NCBI GenBank assembly: GCA_024235675.1
Contig: JACKLZ010000003.1
Span: forward strand, 186,001 to 250,000
Length of the DNA stretch: 64,000 nucleotides
Reading direction: 5' to 3'
DNA from: Zoogloeaceae bacterium
Lineage (GTDB): Bacteria; Pseudomonadota; Gammaproteobacteria; Burkholderiales; Rhodocyclaceae
Shown here: positions 44,467-54,355 of the stretch, piece after piece
Layout of the letters: the number at the start of each line of letters is the position of its first letter
How positions within the stretch are numbered: the first letter of the stretch is position 1
Position numbers and translations under genes: made by a program
Notes under the pieces: generated by a model
Databases searched by the model: none
What the model saw: only the letters and a program-made list of their open reading frames with translations
Told to the model about the DNA's origin: nothing

Positions 44467-44496
44467 TTGATATCTCGGATATCTACATGATATGCT
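44467..44496 (+). promoter_or_regulatory. Candidate sigma-70 promoter for ttcA
   Basis: TTGATA (44467-44472), an 18-bp spacer and TATGCT (44491-44496) in an AT-rich 124-bp gap. Two GATATC hexamers lie in and beside the spacer. This is a visual match only. Confidence 0.45.
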
Positions 44497-44545
44497 GCGT
44501 CGCAACATAAACGTAGTATTACCGGTTTCCTGACCAGGGCTCAAA

Positions 44546-45460
44546 GTGTCAATGTCGATTGCGCCGAGCGAAGCGCCCGAGGGGCGTCATTCCAATACCT
44601 TTCTCCGCCTCAAGAAGAAGCTTGAGCGTGCGGTGGGAGAGGCGATTGCCGACTTCAACATGATTGAAGACGGCGATACGGTCATGGTGTGCCTGTCGGG
44701 CGGCAAGGATTCCTACACCTTGCTGTCGGTGTTGCTGGCCTTGCGGGAGCGCGCGCCGGTCGACTTTCGCCTGATCGCCATGAACCTCGACCAGAAGCAG
44801 CCGGGCTTTCCCGATCATGTGCTGCCCGCGTATTGCGAGTCGATCGGTGTCGACTACCGCATCGTGACCGAAGATACCTACTCCATCGTCAAGGACAAGA
44901 TCCCCGAAGGGAAGACCACCTGTTCGCTGTGCTCCCGCCTGCGTCGCGGCATCATCTATCGCACGGCGCGGGAGCTGGGGGCGACCAAGATCGCGCTCGG
45001 CCACCATCGGGACGACATGATCGAAACCCTGTTCCTCAACATGTTCTTCGGTGGCCGGATCAAGGCCATGCCGCCGAAGCTGGTGAGCGACGATGGCGAG
45101 CATATGGTGATCCGTCCGCTGGCCTACTGCGCGGAGTCCGATATCGTCCGTTTTGCGCGCGGCATGGATTACCCGATCATTCCGTGCAATTTGTGCGGTT
45201 CGCTCGAAAACGCACAACGCAAGCAGATCAAGGGTATGTTGCAAGGCTGGGCGCAGCAGCATCCCGGCCGTATCGAGTCGCTGACGACCGCCATGCGCAA
45301 TGTCGTGCCGTCGCATCTTTCCGATGCCAATCTGTTCGATTTCAAGGGGCTGACCCGCGACACCCCGGTCAGCGAAGGCGATCTGGCCTTTGATCCGCCC
45401 GAGCTGCCGCGCGCGATGGAAACGGTCGTCCCCCTGATGCCCTTGCCCCGCGAGCGCTGA
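44546..45460 (+). CDS. ttcA: tRNA 2-thiocytidine(32) synthetase TtcA
   Basis: Thiolates cytidine 32 of certain tRNAs using ATP and an iron-sulfur cluster. The PP-loop reads CLSGGKDSYTL, and the two CxxC pairs are CSLCSRLRRG and the later CNLCGSLENAQR. Length (304) is normal. AGGG is six bases before the GTG at 44546 and twelve before the ATG at 44552; either could be used. It appears to be monocistronic or followed by the FHA gene after 123 bp. Confidence 0.95.
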   Translation: MSMSIAPSEAPEGRHSNTFLRLKKKLERAVGEAIADFNMIEDGDTVMVCLSGGKDSYTLLSVLLALRERAPVDFRLIAMNLDQKQPGFPDHVLPAYCESIGVDYRIVTEDTYSIVKDKIPEGKTTCSLCSRLRRGIIYRTARELGATKIALGHHRDDMIETLFLNMFFGGRIKAMPPKLVSDDGEHMVIRPLAYCAESDIVRFARGMDYPIIPCNLCGSLENAQRKQIKGMLQGWAQQHPGRIESLTTAMRNVVPSHLSDANLFDFKGLTRDTPVSEGDLAFDPPELPRAMETVVPLMPLPRER

Positions 45461-45583
45461 CGCAATGCGCGCACTTGCACCGGGCATGGCATTGACCGAT
45501 CATGAAGTTATAACAGGAGCCTGCTGAGGCCTCCGGCTGTCGTTTGACACGGCAGGGAGCTTGAACGGGACGTGGAATGATCC

Positions 45584-46453
45584 ATGGCACAACAACGTAA
45601 CGCCTGCATGATGTATGCCGAGTTGGTCGGCGGCGAGCGCCTTGCCGCGCTGCTGAGCGAGACCGAAGCCGGGCACGCCATCGAGCGCAGCATGAATCGC
45701 ATTGAACGCGTCGTCGAGGGGCAGGGCGGTGAGATCCTGCGTCGGGCGACCGACGAGATCTGTGCTGCCTTTGAGCGCTGTGATGGCGCCGTGCTGGCCG
45801 CCAGCGAGATGATTGACCGGGTGGCCAGCCTGCCGCCGGTTCGTGGGGTTCGGCTTGGTATCCGGATCGGCCTGCACCATGGTCCCATCGACATGGAAGG
45901 CCCGCCCTCCGGCGAGGCGCTGTCGGTCGCGATGCGTCTGGCTGGGATGGCGCACGCGGGCCAGGCGCTGGTCAGCGGCGCGACGGTATTGCTGCTGTCG
46001 CCGGCCTCGCGTCAGGTGATCCGTGAGCGTGACGAAGCCGGTCTGAAGGTCGAAGGTTTTGAATGGCCGGTGTTTGCGCTGTCGGGGCGCGCCGGCATGG
46101 CGACCTCGGTGCCACCGGCAACGCGCGTGTCGCAGCGCTTGCGTTTGCGTCACCAGCAAGACGTTCATCTGATTGAAGAGTTGCGTCCGATTTTGCTGCT
46201 CGGCCGTGAGATGGGTAATGACGTGGTCGTGATCGACCCGCGCACCTCACGCCAGCACGCCCGGGTGGAGCGTCGTCGTGAAGGTTTTTTTCTGGTCGAT
46301 CAGAGCACCAACGGGACCTTCGTGGCCAATGAATCGGGCAGCGAGCAATGCATCCGCGGCGGTGAAGCCTTGCTGGCCGGGCAGGGCCGTATTGGCTGTG
46401 GTTTCTCGGCGCTGGAGGTGGAGCGCGATCTGGTGTTTTTCGAGATCGTCTAG
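45584..46453 (+). CDS. Cyclase-like plus FHA domain protein
   Basis: A 289-residue protein. Residues about 1-150 resemble a class III nucleotide cyclase domain: MMYAELVGGERL matches the start of the fold, GGEILRRATDEICAAF the central hairpin and RLGIRIGLHHGP and GEALSVAMRLAGMA the C-terminal part. Some metal or base-binding residues appear changed (first metal Asp to Glu), so activity is doubtful. Residues about 195-288 form an FHA phosphothreonine-binding domain with LLGREMGND, TSRQHARV and DQSTNGTFV. It is probably a signalling adaptor. A bidirectional terminator follows. Confidence 0.82.
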   Translation: MAQQRNACMMYAELVGGERLAALLSETEAGHAIERSMNRIERVVEGQGGEILRRATDEICAAFERCDGAVLAASEMIDRVASLPPVRGVRLGIRIGLHHGPIDMEGPPSGEALSVAMRLAGMAHAGQALVSGATVLLLSPASRQVIRERDEAGLKVEGFEWPVFALSGRAGMATSVPPATRVSQRLRLRHQQDVHLIEELRPILLLGREMGNDVVVIDPRTSRQHARVERRREGFFLVDQSTNGTFVANESGSEQCIRGGEALLAGQGRIGCGFSALEVERDLVFFEIV

Positions 46454-46480
46454 CGCGGTACCGTCGCATGCCGTCAATCG

Positions 46481-46510
46481 AAAACGCCCCGGTCTGTTCG
46501 GGGCGTTTTT
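46481..46510. terminator. Bidirectional intrinsic terminator
   Basis: Perfect 11-bp arms AAAACGCCCCG and CGGGGCGTTTT with a 7-base loop, flanked by T on the plus strand and by T (as A) on the minus strand. It can serve both the FHA gene and the convergent psiF gene. Confidence 0.9.
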
Positions 46511-46530
46511 CGTGGACACGATGCAATGCG

Positions 46531-46758
46531 CTATTTCTTGTTCGGCTTTGCCGCGGCGAGGGGTGCGGTGGTCGTCGTCTTGCCGGAGAGGCAGGTTTTC
46601 ATGAAGGCCTTGCGCGGCTCGCCCTTGAGTGCTTTTTCTTTGGCCGTCTTGTTGCAGTTGCGCATCCTGTCGTGCTGAGGATTTGCCTGGCTGGCAAGCG
46701 GCTGGAGCAGGAGTACGGCGAGACTGGTGACGAGTGCAATTTTCTTGGTGGTGATCAT
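46531..46758 (-). CDS. PsiF-repeat exported protein
   Basis: A 75-residue secreted protein with a signal peptide (about 1-25, ending ASQAN) and one PsiF repeat: MRNCNKTAKEKALKGEPRK followed by FMKTCLSG. In E. coli PsiF is induced by phosphate starvation, but its function is unknown. No clear pho box is visible upstream. GAGGA precedes the ATG at 46758. Confidence 0.87.
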   Translation of the reverse strand: MITTKKIALVTSLAVLLLQPLASQANPQHDRMRNCNKTAKEKALKGEPRKAFMKTCLSGKTTTTAPLAAAKPNKK

Positions 46759-46857
46759 CTTGTTCCTCAAATAGCTGAATGGCATAAATGAAGAATGAAT
46801 ATATCACGGCTGTGGAAATCCGCACACCCTTTGGGGTGCAGGCCGTCCGACGGCAAG

Positions 46858-47796
46858 TCAGTCGGGGTCGTTGGCGCTCAGGAGTTCTCGCTGACGCGAG
46901 ATGAATTCATGGGTCGAGTCGATGCCGCGCAGCTGAAGAATGGTGTTGCGCACTGCCGCTTCGAGGAGGACGGCGATGTTGCGGCCCGCCGCGACCGGCA
47001 GGATGATCTTGCGGATGGGTACGCCGAGAATGTCCTGCGTTTCGTGCGTGACGGGGAGGCGGGTCGGGTCGTCTTCGCCGGGGCGGCGGCGTTGCAGATA
47101 GACGATCAGTTTCAGCTGCATCTTCCGGCGGCAGGCCGTTTCACCAAAAATGGTGCGAATGTTGAGAATGCCAATGCCGCGCACTTCGAGGAAGTTTTCA
47201 AGCAGTTCGGGGCATCGCCCCTCCAGCGTATTCGGTGCAATCCGCGAGAATTCGACCATGTCGTCGGCCACCAGTCCGTGGCCACGCGAGATGAGTTCGA
47301 GCGCGAGCTCTGACTTGCCGGCGCCGGAGTCGCCGGTGATGAACACACCCAGTCCGAGGACGTCCATGAACACGCCGTGCAAGGCGGTGCGCTCGGCCAG
47401 TTCGCGCGACAGATAGAGCCGCATCAGATCAATGACGCTGGCCGAGGCCATGGCCGAGGTAAACAGCGCGACATCCATCTCTTCGCAGCAGCGGCGGATA
47501 ATGCCCGGCACTTCGCAATTGTCGGCAACGATGATGGCCGGCGGGCGGGCCGCAAGAATTTCGCGCACATGGTGTGCGACCTTGTCACCGGATTGCTTGC
47601 GCGCCCAGGCCATCTCGGCGGTGCCGAGAATCTGAAAGCGGTCGGGGTGGATCAGGTTGAGGTGGCCGACCAGGTCGGCCGGCCAGGTGTGCGCTTCGGT
47701 GACAGACAGCGCGCGGTCGAGACGACCGCCAATGTGGGTCAGTTGCAGGCGTTTGCCGAGCTTCTCAAAGAGCCGCGCGACGCTGGTCTGCCGCAT
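46858..47796 (-). CDS. hprK: HPr kinase/phosphorylase
   Basis: Phosphorylates or dephosphorylates HPr on serine, here probably as part of the nitrogen-type PTS regulatory chain. A 312-residue protein with the P-loop GDSGAGKSELALELI, the conserved VADDMVEF segment and the family signature EVRGIGILNIRTIFG. The start ATG at 47796 overlaps ptsN by 32 bp. It is the last gene in the thiL-to-hprK run; rapZ, which often follows, is not here. Confidence 0.94.
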   Translation of the reverse strand: MRQTSVARLFEKLGKRLQLTHIGGRLDRALSVTEAHTWPADLVGHLNLIHPDRFQILGTAEMAWARKQSGDKVAHHVREILAARPPAIIVADNCEVPGIIRRCCEEMDVALFTSAMASASVIDLMRLYLSRELAERTALHGVFMDVLGLGVFITGDSGAGKSELALELISRGHGLVADDMVEFSRIAPNTLEGRCPELLENFLEVRGIGILNIRTIFGETACRRKMQLKLIVYLQRRRPGEDDPTRLPVTHETQDILGVPIRKIILPVAAGRNIAVLLEAAVRNTILQLRGIDSTHEFISRQRELLSANDPD

Positions 47797-48253
47797 GGGC
47801 AGCACCCCAGGTAGTAAACAGCGCATGCACAGCGGCGGCGTCGGTGGCTTCGGCCACGCGCTCGCGGAAGGCGCTGTCGCTGAACAGCTGTGCCAGTTCG
47901 GAGAGCAGTTGCAGGTGGTGTTCAGTGGCTTGCTCGGGCACCAGCAGCACGAAGAGCAGGCTGACCGGTTTGCCGTCTGGCGCATCGAAGGGGATCGGTG
48001 TGCTCAGGCGGATGACCGCGCCGGTCGCGTCCTTGAGCCCCTTGATGCGACCGTGGGGAATGGCGACGCCCTGACCCAGGCCAGTCGAGCCCAGGCGCTC
48101 GCGTGCAAACAGGCTGTCGAACACGACACTGCGTCCGATGCTCTGATTGTTTTCGAAGATCAGGCCGGCTTGCTCGAAGACACGCTTCTTGCTGCTGGCG
48201 TCGAGATCGACGAGCACATTGTCGGGGGAGAGGAGGGGGGCGATAAGATTCAT
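47765..48253 (-). CDS. ptsN: PTS IIA-Ntr regulatory protein PtsN
   Basis: A nitrogen PTS phosphoacceptor that regulates potassium and nitrogen metabolism. The 162-residue protein has phosphorylated His67 in the motif GVAIPHGRI, and the expected SLLFVLLVPEQATEHHLQLL segment. It lies between hpf and hprK, overlapping the latter. Confidence 0.95.
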   Translation of the reverse strand: MNLIAPLLSPDNVLVDLDASSKKRVFEQAGLIFENNQSIGRSVVFDSLFARERLGSTGLGQGVAIPHGRIKGLKDATGAVIRLSTPIPFDAPDGKPVSLLFVLLVPEQATEHHLQLLSELAQLFSDSAFRERVAEATDAAAVHALFTTWGAAHAADQRRAAL

Positions 48254-48376
48254 GGAACGAACTAGGCGCCCTATGAGGTGGGCGAAAGAGACCCGGCGAT
48301 GGAGGCGGGAGCGATCAATGGGTTGAGACACGCCCATTATAAACGCAACCCACCGCCAGTACGCCGAGGGATTCGA

Positions 48377-48700
48377 TCACGCTTCAGTGCTTTGATGCTT
48401 CAGCGCGTCATGTGCGTGGTCTTGCAGCTTCTGTTTGTGCTTGATCACCTGACGGTCGAGCTTGTCTGCCATGGTGTCGATGGCGGCATACATGTCCTCG
48501 TCAATGCTCTCGGCGAACAGGTCCTTGCCGCGAACATGCAGCGTGACCTCCGATTTCTGGACAAGCTTTTCCACCGACAGGATGACGTTCACGCTGGTGA
48601 CGTTGTCGAAATGCCGGATCACGCGATCCAGTTTGGCATTGACGTATTCACGGATAGCGGGGGTCACTTCTACATGATGTCCGGTGATATTGAGATTCAT
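48377..48700 (-). CDS. hpf: Ribosome hibernation promoting factor, short form
   Basis: A 107-residue sigma-54 modulation/HPF protein that binds the 30S subunit in slow growth. MNLNITGHHVEVTPAIREYV opens the fold, and the central VILSVEKLVQKSEVTLHVRGK strands are clear. It lacks the long-form C-terminal dimerisation domain. It lies 14 bp after rpoN, the usual order. Confidence 0.95.
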   Translation of the reverse strand: MNLNITGHHVEVTPAIREYVNAKLDRVIRHFDNVTSVNVILSVEKLVQKSEVTLHVRGKDLFAESIDEDMYAAIDTMADKLDRQVIKHKQKLQDHAHDALKHQSTEA

Positions 48701-48714
48701 GATCGCTCCTGTTG

Positions 48715-50127
48715 TCAGATCGTCTTGCGCTTGCTGACCGGCGGGATGTTGAGCGACTCGCGGTATTTGGCGACCGTCCGTCTGGCCACAACCATGCCCT
48801 GCTGGCTGAGTAAATCGGCAATTTTTGCGTCGGAAAGTGGTTTTTTACTGTCTTCTGCGTCCACCAGCTGACGAATCAGTGCGCGGATCGCCGTCGAAGA
48901 GGCTGCCCCACCGGTATCGGTGGAGACATGGCTGCCGAAGAAATATTTGAACTCCAGTACGCCGCGTGGCGTGGACATGAACTTCTGAGTGGTGACGCGG
49001 GAAATGGTGGACTCGTGCAACTCCAGCTCTTCCGCGACCTCCCGCAGTGTCAGTGGCCGCATCGCCACCTCTCCATAATCGAAGAACTGACGCTGTTGGT
49101 CAACGATAGACTGCGCGACGCGCAAAATCGTGTCGAAACGCTGCTGGACGTTTTTGATGAGCCATTTGGCTTCCTGCAGCTGTCCGCCGAGATCGCCATT
49201 GTTGCCTCGGTTCTGCTGGAGAATCCGTGCGTACAAGGCGTTGACCTTGAGTTTGGGCATGGCGTCGGCGTTGAGCACCGCCGCCCATCGGCCCTTGTGT
49301 TTGCGCACCACCACGTCGGGGATCACGTAGCGGGTTTCGTTGGTTGCGAACTTTGCGCAGGGGCGCGGGCTGAGGCTGCAGATCAGGTGATGCGCCTCAC
49401 GCAGTGCATCTTCGGAGCATTGCAGGGCGCGGCGCAGGCGGTTGAAGTCGCGCTGGGCGAGCGTGTCGAGGTGTTCGGTGACGATGGCCAGGGCGAGTCG
49501 ACAGGTGTCGGTGTCAGGCAGAATCCGTAACTGCAGCGCCAGACATTCGGCCGGTCCGCGGCCACCGACACCGGCCGGGTCGAGGTGCTGCAGGTGCTGG
49601 AGGGCGATCTGCAGGTCTTCGAGTTCGATCTCGGCATCTTCGGACAGCAGCGGCAGCAATTCGTCGAGGGGCTGGCTCAGGTAGCCGTCATCGTCCAGCG
49701 CCTCGATCAGGAAACGTACCAGCGCCCGGTCACGATCGGACAAGGGCGTCAGCGCCACTTGCTGGTCGAGATGCTCGCGCAACGACACTTCAGCGGCCTG
49801 AAAGGACTGAAAGTCGGAGTCGTCCTCGTCATCGCGATGCGTGGTGCTGGTGGTGCCCACGCTCATCCAGTCGCTCATGTCGTCCAGCGGGGCCTCGGCC
49901 GCGGGCTCGTCGCGCTCGCTCGGGCCTTCGGTGGGCGCCTCGGGCCGGGTCTCGCGTTCTTCTTCGCCCGGCTCGTCGTCGCGTTCGAGCAGGGGGTTGT
50001 CCAGCAAGGCTTGCTCGATTTCCTGATTCAGCTCGATGGTCGACAGTTGCAGCAGCTTGATCGACTGCTGCAGCTGAGGCGTGAGCGTCAGGTGTTGCGA
50101 GAGTTTGAGCTGGAGGGTGGGTTTCAT
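48715..50127 (-). CDS. rpoN: RNA polymerase sigma-54 factor
   Basis: A 470-residue sigma-54 factor for -24/-12 promoters. The Gln/Leu-rich region I starts LQLKLSQHLTLTPQLQQSI, an acidic region II spans about residues 55-115, and the RpoN box ARRTVAKYRE is near the C terminus. It lies between lptB and hpf. A matching promoter is seen upstream of the PEP-CTERM gene at 59786. Confidence 0.97.
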   Translation of the reverse strand: MKPTLQLKLSQHLTLTPQLQQSIKLLQLSTIELNQEIEQALLDNPLLERDDEPGEEERETRPEAPTEGPSERDEPAAEAPLDDMSDWMSVGTTSTTHRDDEDDSDFQSFQAAEVSLREHLDQQVALTPLSDRDRALVRFLIEALDDDGYLSQPLDELLPLLSEDAEIELEDLQIALQHLQHLDPAGVGGRGPAECLALQLRILPDTDTCRLALAIVTEHLDTLAQRDFNRLRRALQCSEDALREAHHLICSLSPRPCAKFATNETRYVIPDVVVRKHKGRWAAVLNADAMPKLKVNALYARILQQNRGNNGDLGGQLQEAKWLIKNVQQRFDTILRVAQSIVDQQRQFFDYGEVAMRPLTLREVAEELELHESTISRVTTQKFMSTPRGVLEFKYFFGSHVSTDTGGAASSTAIRALIRQLVDAEDSKKPLSDAKIADLLSQQGMVVARRTVAKYRESLNIPPVSKRKTI

Positions 50128-50142
50128 GGTCGGCGCGGGCGG

Positions 50143-50865
50143 TCAGAGGCGGAAATGTTCGCCCAGATAGACACGCCGTACCTGGTCATTGGTCACGATG
50201 TCGGTCGGCGTGCCGCTGGCGAGGACTTCGCCCGCGTTGATGATGAAGGCGCGTTCGCAGATGCCCAGGGTCTCGCGCACGTTGTGGTCGGTGATCAGCA
50301 CGCCGATGCCGCGCTCCTTGAGATAGCGGATGATTTTCTGGATGTCGAGTACGGCGATGGGGTCGACGCCCGCGAAGGGCTCGTCGAGCAGGATCAGCCG
50401 GGGCGAGGTGGCCAGCGCGCGGGCGATTTCGCAGCGGCGACGTTCGCCACCCGAAAGCGAGACCGCGGTGTTGTCGCGCAGATGGGCGATGCCGAGCTCG
50501 TTGAGCAGCTCATCGAGACGCTTGGTGACCTCGCCAGCCGGCAGGTTCTGGAGTTCGAGCACCGCCTGGATGTTTTCCGCCACGGTGAGCTTGCGAAACA
50601 CGCTCATCTCTTGTGGCAGGTAGGACAGGCCGAGTCGGGCGCGCTCGTGGATCGGCAGGTGGGTTAGGACCTGGTCATCGAGCGTTATTTCGCCGCCATC
50701 GGCCGCCACCAGACCGACGATCATGTAGAAACAGGTGGTCTTGCCGGCACCGTTGGGGCCGAGCAAGCCGACGACTTCGCCGCTGCCGACGTCAAAGGAG
50801 ACGTCGTGCACCACGGTGCGTGCGCGGTACTTCTTCCGGAGGCCGGTGACCTTAAGCAGGCTCAT
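50143..50865 (-). CDS. lptB: LPS export ATP-binding protein LptB
   Basis: The ATPase of the LptB2FG transporter that moves LPS to the outer membrane. It shows Walker A GPNGAGKTT, the Q-loop LPQEMSVF, the ABC signature LSGGERRR and Walker B LILLDEPFAGVDP. The 240-residue length is typical. Its ATG lies inside the recX 3' end (14-bp overlap). lptA and lptC, the usual upstream neighbours, are not present here. Confidence 0.96.
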   Translation of the reverse strand: MSLLKVTGLRKKYRARTVVHDVSFDVGSGEVVGLLGPNGAGKTTCFYMIVGLVAADGGEITLDDQVLTHLPIHERARLGLSYLPQEMSVFRKLTVAENIQAVLELQNLPAGEVTKRLDELLNELGIAHLRDNTAVSLSGGERRRCEIARALATSPRLILLDEPFAGVDPIAVLDIQKIIRYLKERGIGVLITDHNVRETLGICERAFIINAGEVLASGTPTDIVTNDQVRRVYLGEHFRL

Positions 50866-51298
50866 CGTCGCGGTCTTTCAATATCCTGTGAATAACATCG
50901 GCACCAAAGCCGCGTCCCTGAAGGAAGCGCGCCTGCCGAGCCCATTCGCGGGCATCGACGGGCGGGGTGCCAAACTTTTTCGCCCACACATCCCGCGCCC
51001 GGGCCTGATCGTCGCCCTCGCTGCCTTCGTCCAGCGCGGCGGCGATCAAGTCATCGCTGACGCCGCGCTGTTTCAAATCCAGCGCGATGCGCCGGCTGCC
51101 GTAACGCGCCTGACGGCTGCGCACATAGCTTTCGGCAAAGCGCGCGTCCGACTGCAAATCTACGTCTTCAAGCCGTTCGAGCAGCGCGACAATCTCCTCG
51201 GGCGTGCCGTGGGGTGCCAGTTTGCGCGTCAGCTCAGCACGGCTGTGCTCGCGCTGCGACAGCAGCCGCAAGGCACGCGTCTTGAGCGACTCGCTCAT
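50852..51298 (-). CDS. recX: Regulatory protein RecX
   Basis: Modulates RecA filaments. A 148-residue helical repeat protein with AL+LLSQREHSRAEL near the N terminus and YVRSRQARYGSRRIALDLKQRGV in the centre. It lies 8 bp after recA and overlaps lptB by 14 bp. Confidence 0.93.
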   Translation of the reverse strand: MSESLKTRALRLLSQREHSRAELTRKLAPHGTPEEIVALLERLEDVDLQSDARFAESYVRSRQARYGSRRIALDLKQRGVSDDLIAAALDEGSEGDDQARARDVWAKKFGTPPVDAREWARQARFLQGRGFGADVIHRILKDRDDEPA

Positions 51299-51306
51299 GC
51301 CTCAGA

Positions 51307-52344
<1,038 letters not shown>

Positions 52345-52373
52345 GGTGTGGTCCTCTGAAAACGTGCGTTGGA

Positions 52374-52877
52374 TTATGGCACAGAGTTTGCAGGTGTGTC
52401 GGCCCGAAGCAGACCCTCAAGGGCGTGAATCACGGCCTGTCGTCGCACCTGCGCCCGGTCGCCGTCGAATTGAAAGGTCGTCGTTCTGATCGCCTGATCC
52501 GGCCATCCCCAGGCGATGCAGACGGTGCCTACCGGTTTGCCGGGCCGCGCGCCACCGGGCCCGGCAATGCCGGACACGGCCAGGGCGACCTGCGCGCCGC
52601 TGTGGGCCAGCGCCCCCTGCACCATGGCCGCCACGACCGGCTCGCTGACCGCACCAAAGGTGTCCAGCGCGGCGGCCGGCACATCGAGCTGGCGCATCTT
52701 GGCCGCGTTGGAATAGGTCACCCAGCCGCTGTCGAACCAGTCCGAGCTGCCGGCGATGGCGGTGACGGTTTCAGCGATCCAGCCGCCGGTGCAGGATTCG
52801 GCCGTGGCCAGCCGCCAGCCGCGCTCAAGCAGCCAGTGGCCGGTGCGTCGGGCGAGGGCGTCGAGCTCGGCGTCCAT
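52374..52877 (-). CDS. pncC: Nicotinamide-nucleotide amidohydrolase PncC (CinA C-terminal domain)
   Basis: Deamidates NMN to NaMN. A 167-residue single-domain CinA-C protein with the TAESCTGGWIAE motif, SYSNAAK-type GWVTYSNAAK and VSGIAGPGGARPGKPVGTV. It overlaps pgpA by one base (TGATG) and leads into recA, an order found in many proteobacteria. Confidence 0.94.
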   Translation of the reverse strand: MDAELDALARRTGHWLLERGWRLATAESCTGGWIAETVTAIAGSSDWFDSGWVTYSNAAKMRQLDVPAAALDTFGAVSEPVVAAMVQGALAHSGAQVALAVSGIAGPGGARPGKPVGTVCIAWGWPDQAIRTTTFQFDGDRAQVRRQAVIHALEGLLRADTPANSVP

Positions 52878-53356
52878 CACGGCGCCAGCACACGCGCGGC
52901 GAGCGCCAGCACCAGCAAGGTGTAGCCGGCGGCGATGACGTCGTCGAGCATCACGCCGAAGCCGCCTTTGACCTTGCTGTCTGCCCACTTGATGGGTTGC
53001 GGTTTGACGATGTCGAAGAAGCGGAAGAGCACGAATGCCGCGCTTTGCCAGGCCAGGGTGTCGGGGGTGAAATACAGCACCAGCCAGAAGGGCACCATTT
53101 CGTCCCAGACGATGGCGCCGTGGTCGGACACGCCCAGTGCGCGGCCGGTGCGCTCGGACACGATGACGCCGAGTACGAAGCCGCTGAGTACAAGCACCAG
53201 AAACTCGGTGCCGTTGAGTGACGCCAGCAAGGGGAACAGCGCCCAGGCGGCCAGCGTGCCGGCGGTGCCGGGGGCTTTGGGCGACAGCCCGGAGCCGAAG
53301 CCGAGGGCGATGAAATGCGCCGGTTTGGCGAACAGGAAGCGGACAGTGGGGCGCAT
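52877..53356 (-). CDS. pgpA: Phosphatidylglycerophosphatase A
   Basis: A membrane phosphatase that makes phosphatidylglycerol. The 159-residue protein has IALGFGSGLSPKAPGTAGTL at the N terminus, the VWDEMVPFW acidic catalytic motif and the FRFFDIVKPQPI segment followed by GGFGVMLDDVIAA. Several hydrophobic helices are present. It lies between thiL and pncC. Confidence 0.95.
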   Translation of the reverse strand: MRPTVRFLFAKPAHFIALGFGSGLSPKAPGTAGTLAAWALFPLLASLNGTEFLVLVLSGFVLGVIVSERTGRALGVSDHGAIVWDEMVPFWLVLYFTPDTLAWQSAAFVLFRFFDIVKPQPIKWADSKVKGGFGVMLDDVIAAGYTLLVLALAARVLAP

Positions 53357-53392
53357 CGGGCTGGGAAGGTCAGGAAAGGGCCGAGTATAGGC

Positions 53393-54355
53393 TCAGGCGG
53401 TGAAGTGGTCGAAGCCGGTACGTGCGAGCGGTGCGCTCGTGCCGTCGTCGGCCAGTAGCGTCAGGCCCGTCGTGGATGGCGTAAGCGTACCGATGCGATG
53501 CAGCGGCAGGGCGAGCGAGGCGCTCAGACTGGCGATGGCGTCGCGCTGGCGGGCGGGTGCGGCGAACAACAGTTCGTAGTCGTCGCCACCGGACAGGCAG
53601 GCCTTGCGGGCGAGTGCCGCGTCGCCACAGGCGGCGATCAATGCGGACTCCGGCAGTTGCGCGGCCGAGATCTGCGCGCCGACCGCGCTGGCGTCGAGGA
53701 TATGGCCGAGATCGCCGAGTAGGCCGTCGGACACATCGAGCATCGCGCTGGCCACACCGCGCAGGGCAAGACCGAGCGCAGCGCGTGGTTGGGGGCGGTG
53801 CAGCGCTGCGAGGCAGGCGTCGCGATGCGCCGGGTCGAGTGCCAACTGATCGCGCAGATGCCACAGCGCCAGCGCGGCGCGGCCGGGTTGGCCGGAGAGC
53901 CACAGATCGTCACCCGCGTGTGCGCCGTCGCGGCGGATGGCTGTGCCGGTGGGCACTTCGCCGCAAATGGTGACACTCAGATTGCGCGGGCCGCGGGTGG
54001 TGTCGCCACCGACCAGGTCCACGCCAAAGGCCTCGGCGCAGGCATAGAAGCCGTCGGCAAAGGCGGCCAGCCAGTCGGCGTCGGCGTCGGGCAGGGCAAT
54101 CGCCAGCAGCGCCCAGCGGGGGGTGGCGCCCATGGCGGCGATGTCGGACACATTGACGGCGAGACTCTTCCAGCCCAGGTCGGCGGGGTCGGCGTCGGGG
54201 AAGAAGTGCCGGCCCTCGACCAGCATGTCGGTCGACACCACCAGCTGATGGCCCGGCGCGCTTTGCCACAGCGCCGCATCGTCGCCGCCGGCCAGGTCGG
54301 TGTGCCGGGTGGGGCGTGTGAAGTGTTGGCGGATGAGATCGAATTCGGAGGCCAT
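53393..54355 (-). CDS. thiL: Thiamine-monophosphate kinase
   Basis: Makes thiamine pyrophosphate. The 320-residue AIR-synthase-like fold has GGDDAALW, the VVSTDMLVEGRHFFPDADP substrate region, VGGDTTRG and MLDVSDGLLGDLGHI. It opens the run thiL-pgpA-pncC-recA. Its usual upstream neighbour nusB is 6.2 kb away, beyond the NAGGN operon. Confidence 0.96.
   Translation of the reverse strand: MASEFDLIRQHFTRPTRHTDLAGGDDAALWQSAPGHQLVVSTDMLVEGRHFFPDADPADLGWKSLAVNVSDIAAMGATPRWALLAIALPDADADWLAAFADGFYACAEAFGVDLVGGDTTRGPRNLSVTICGEVPTGTAIRRDGAHAGDDLWLSGQPGRAALALWHLRDQLALDPAHRDACLAALHRPQPRAALGLALRGVASAMLDVSDGLLGDLGHILDASAVGAQISAAQLPESALIAACGDAALARKACLSGGDDYELLFAAPARQRDAIASLSASLALPLHRIGTLTPSTTGLTLLADDGTSAPLARTGFDHFTA

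Noticed and set aside
52345..52373. LexA box for recA
   Set aside because: No CTG-N10-CAG pattern is present in the gap; any SOS promoter would have to lie inside pncC or further upstream.
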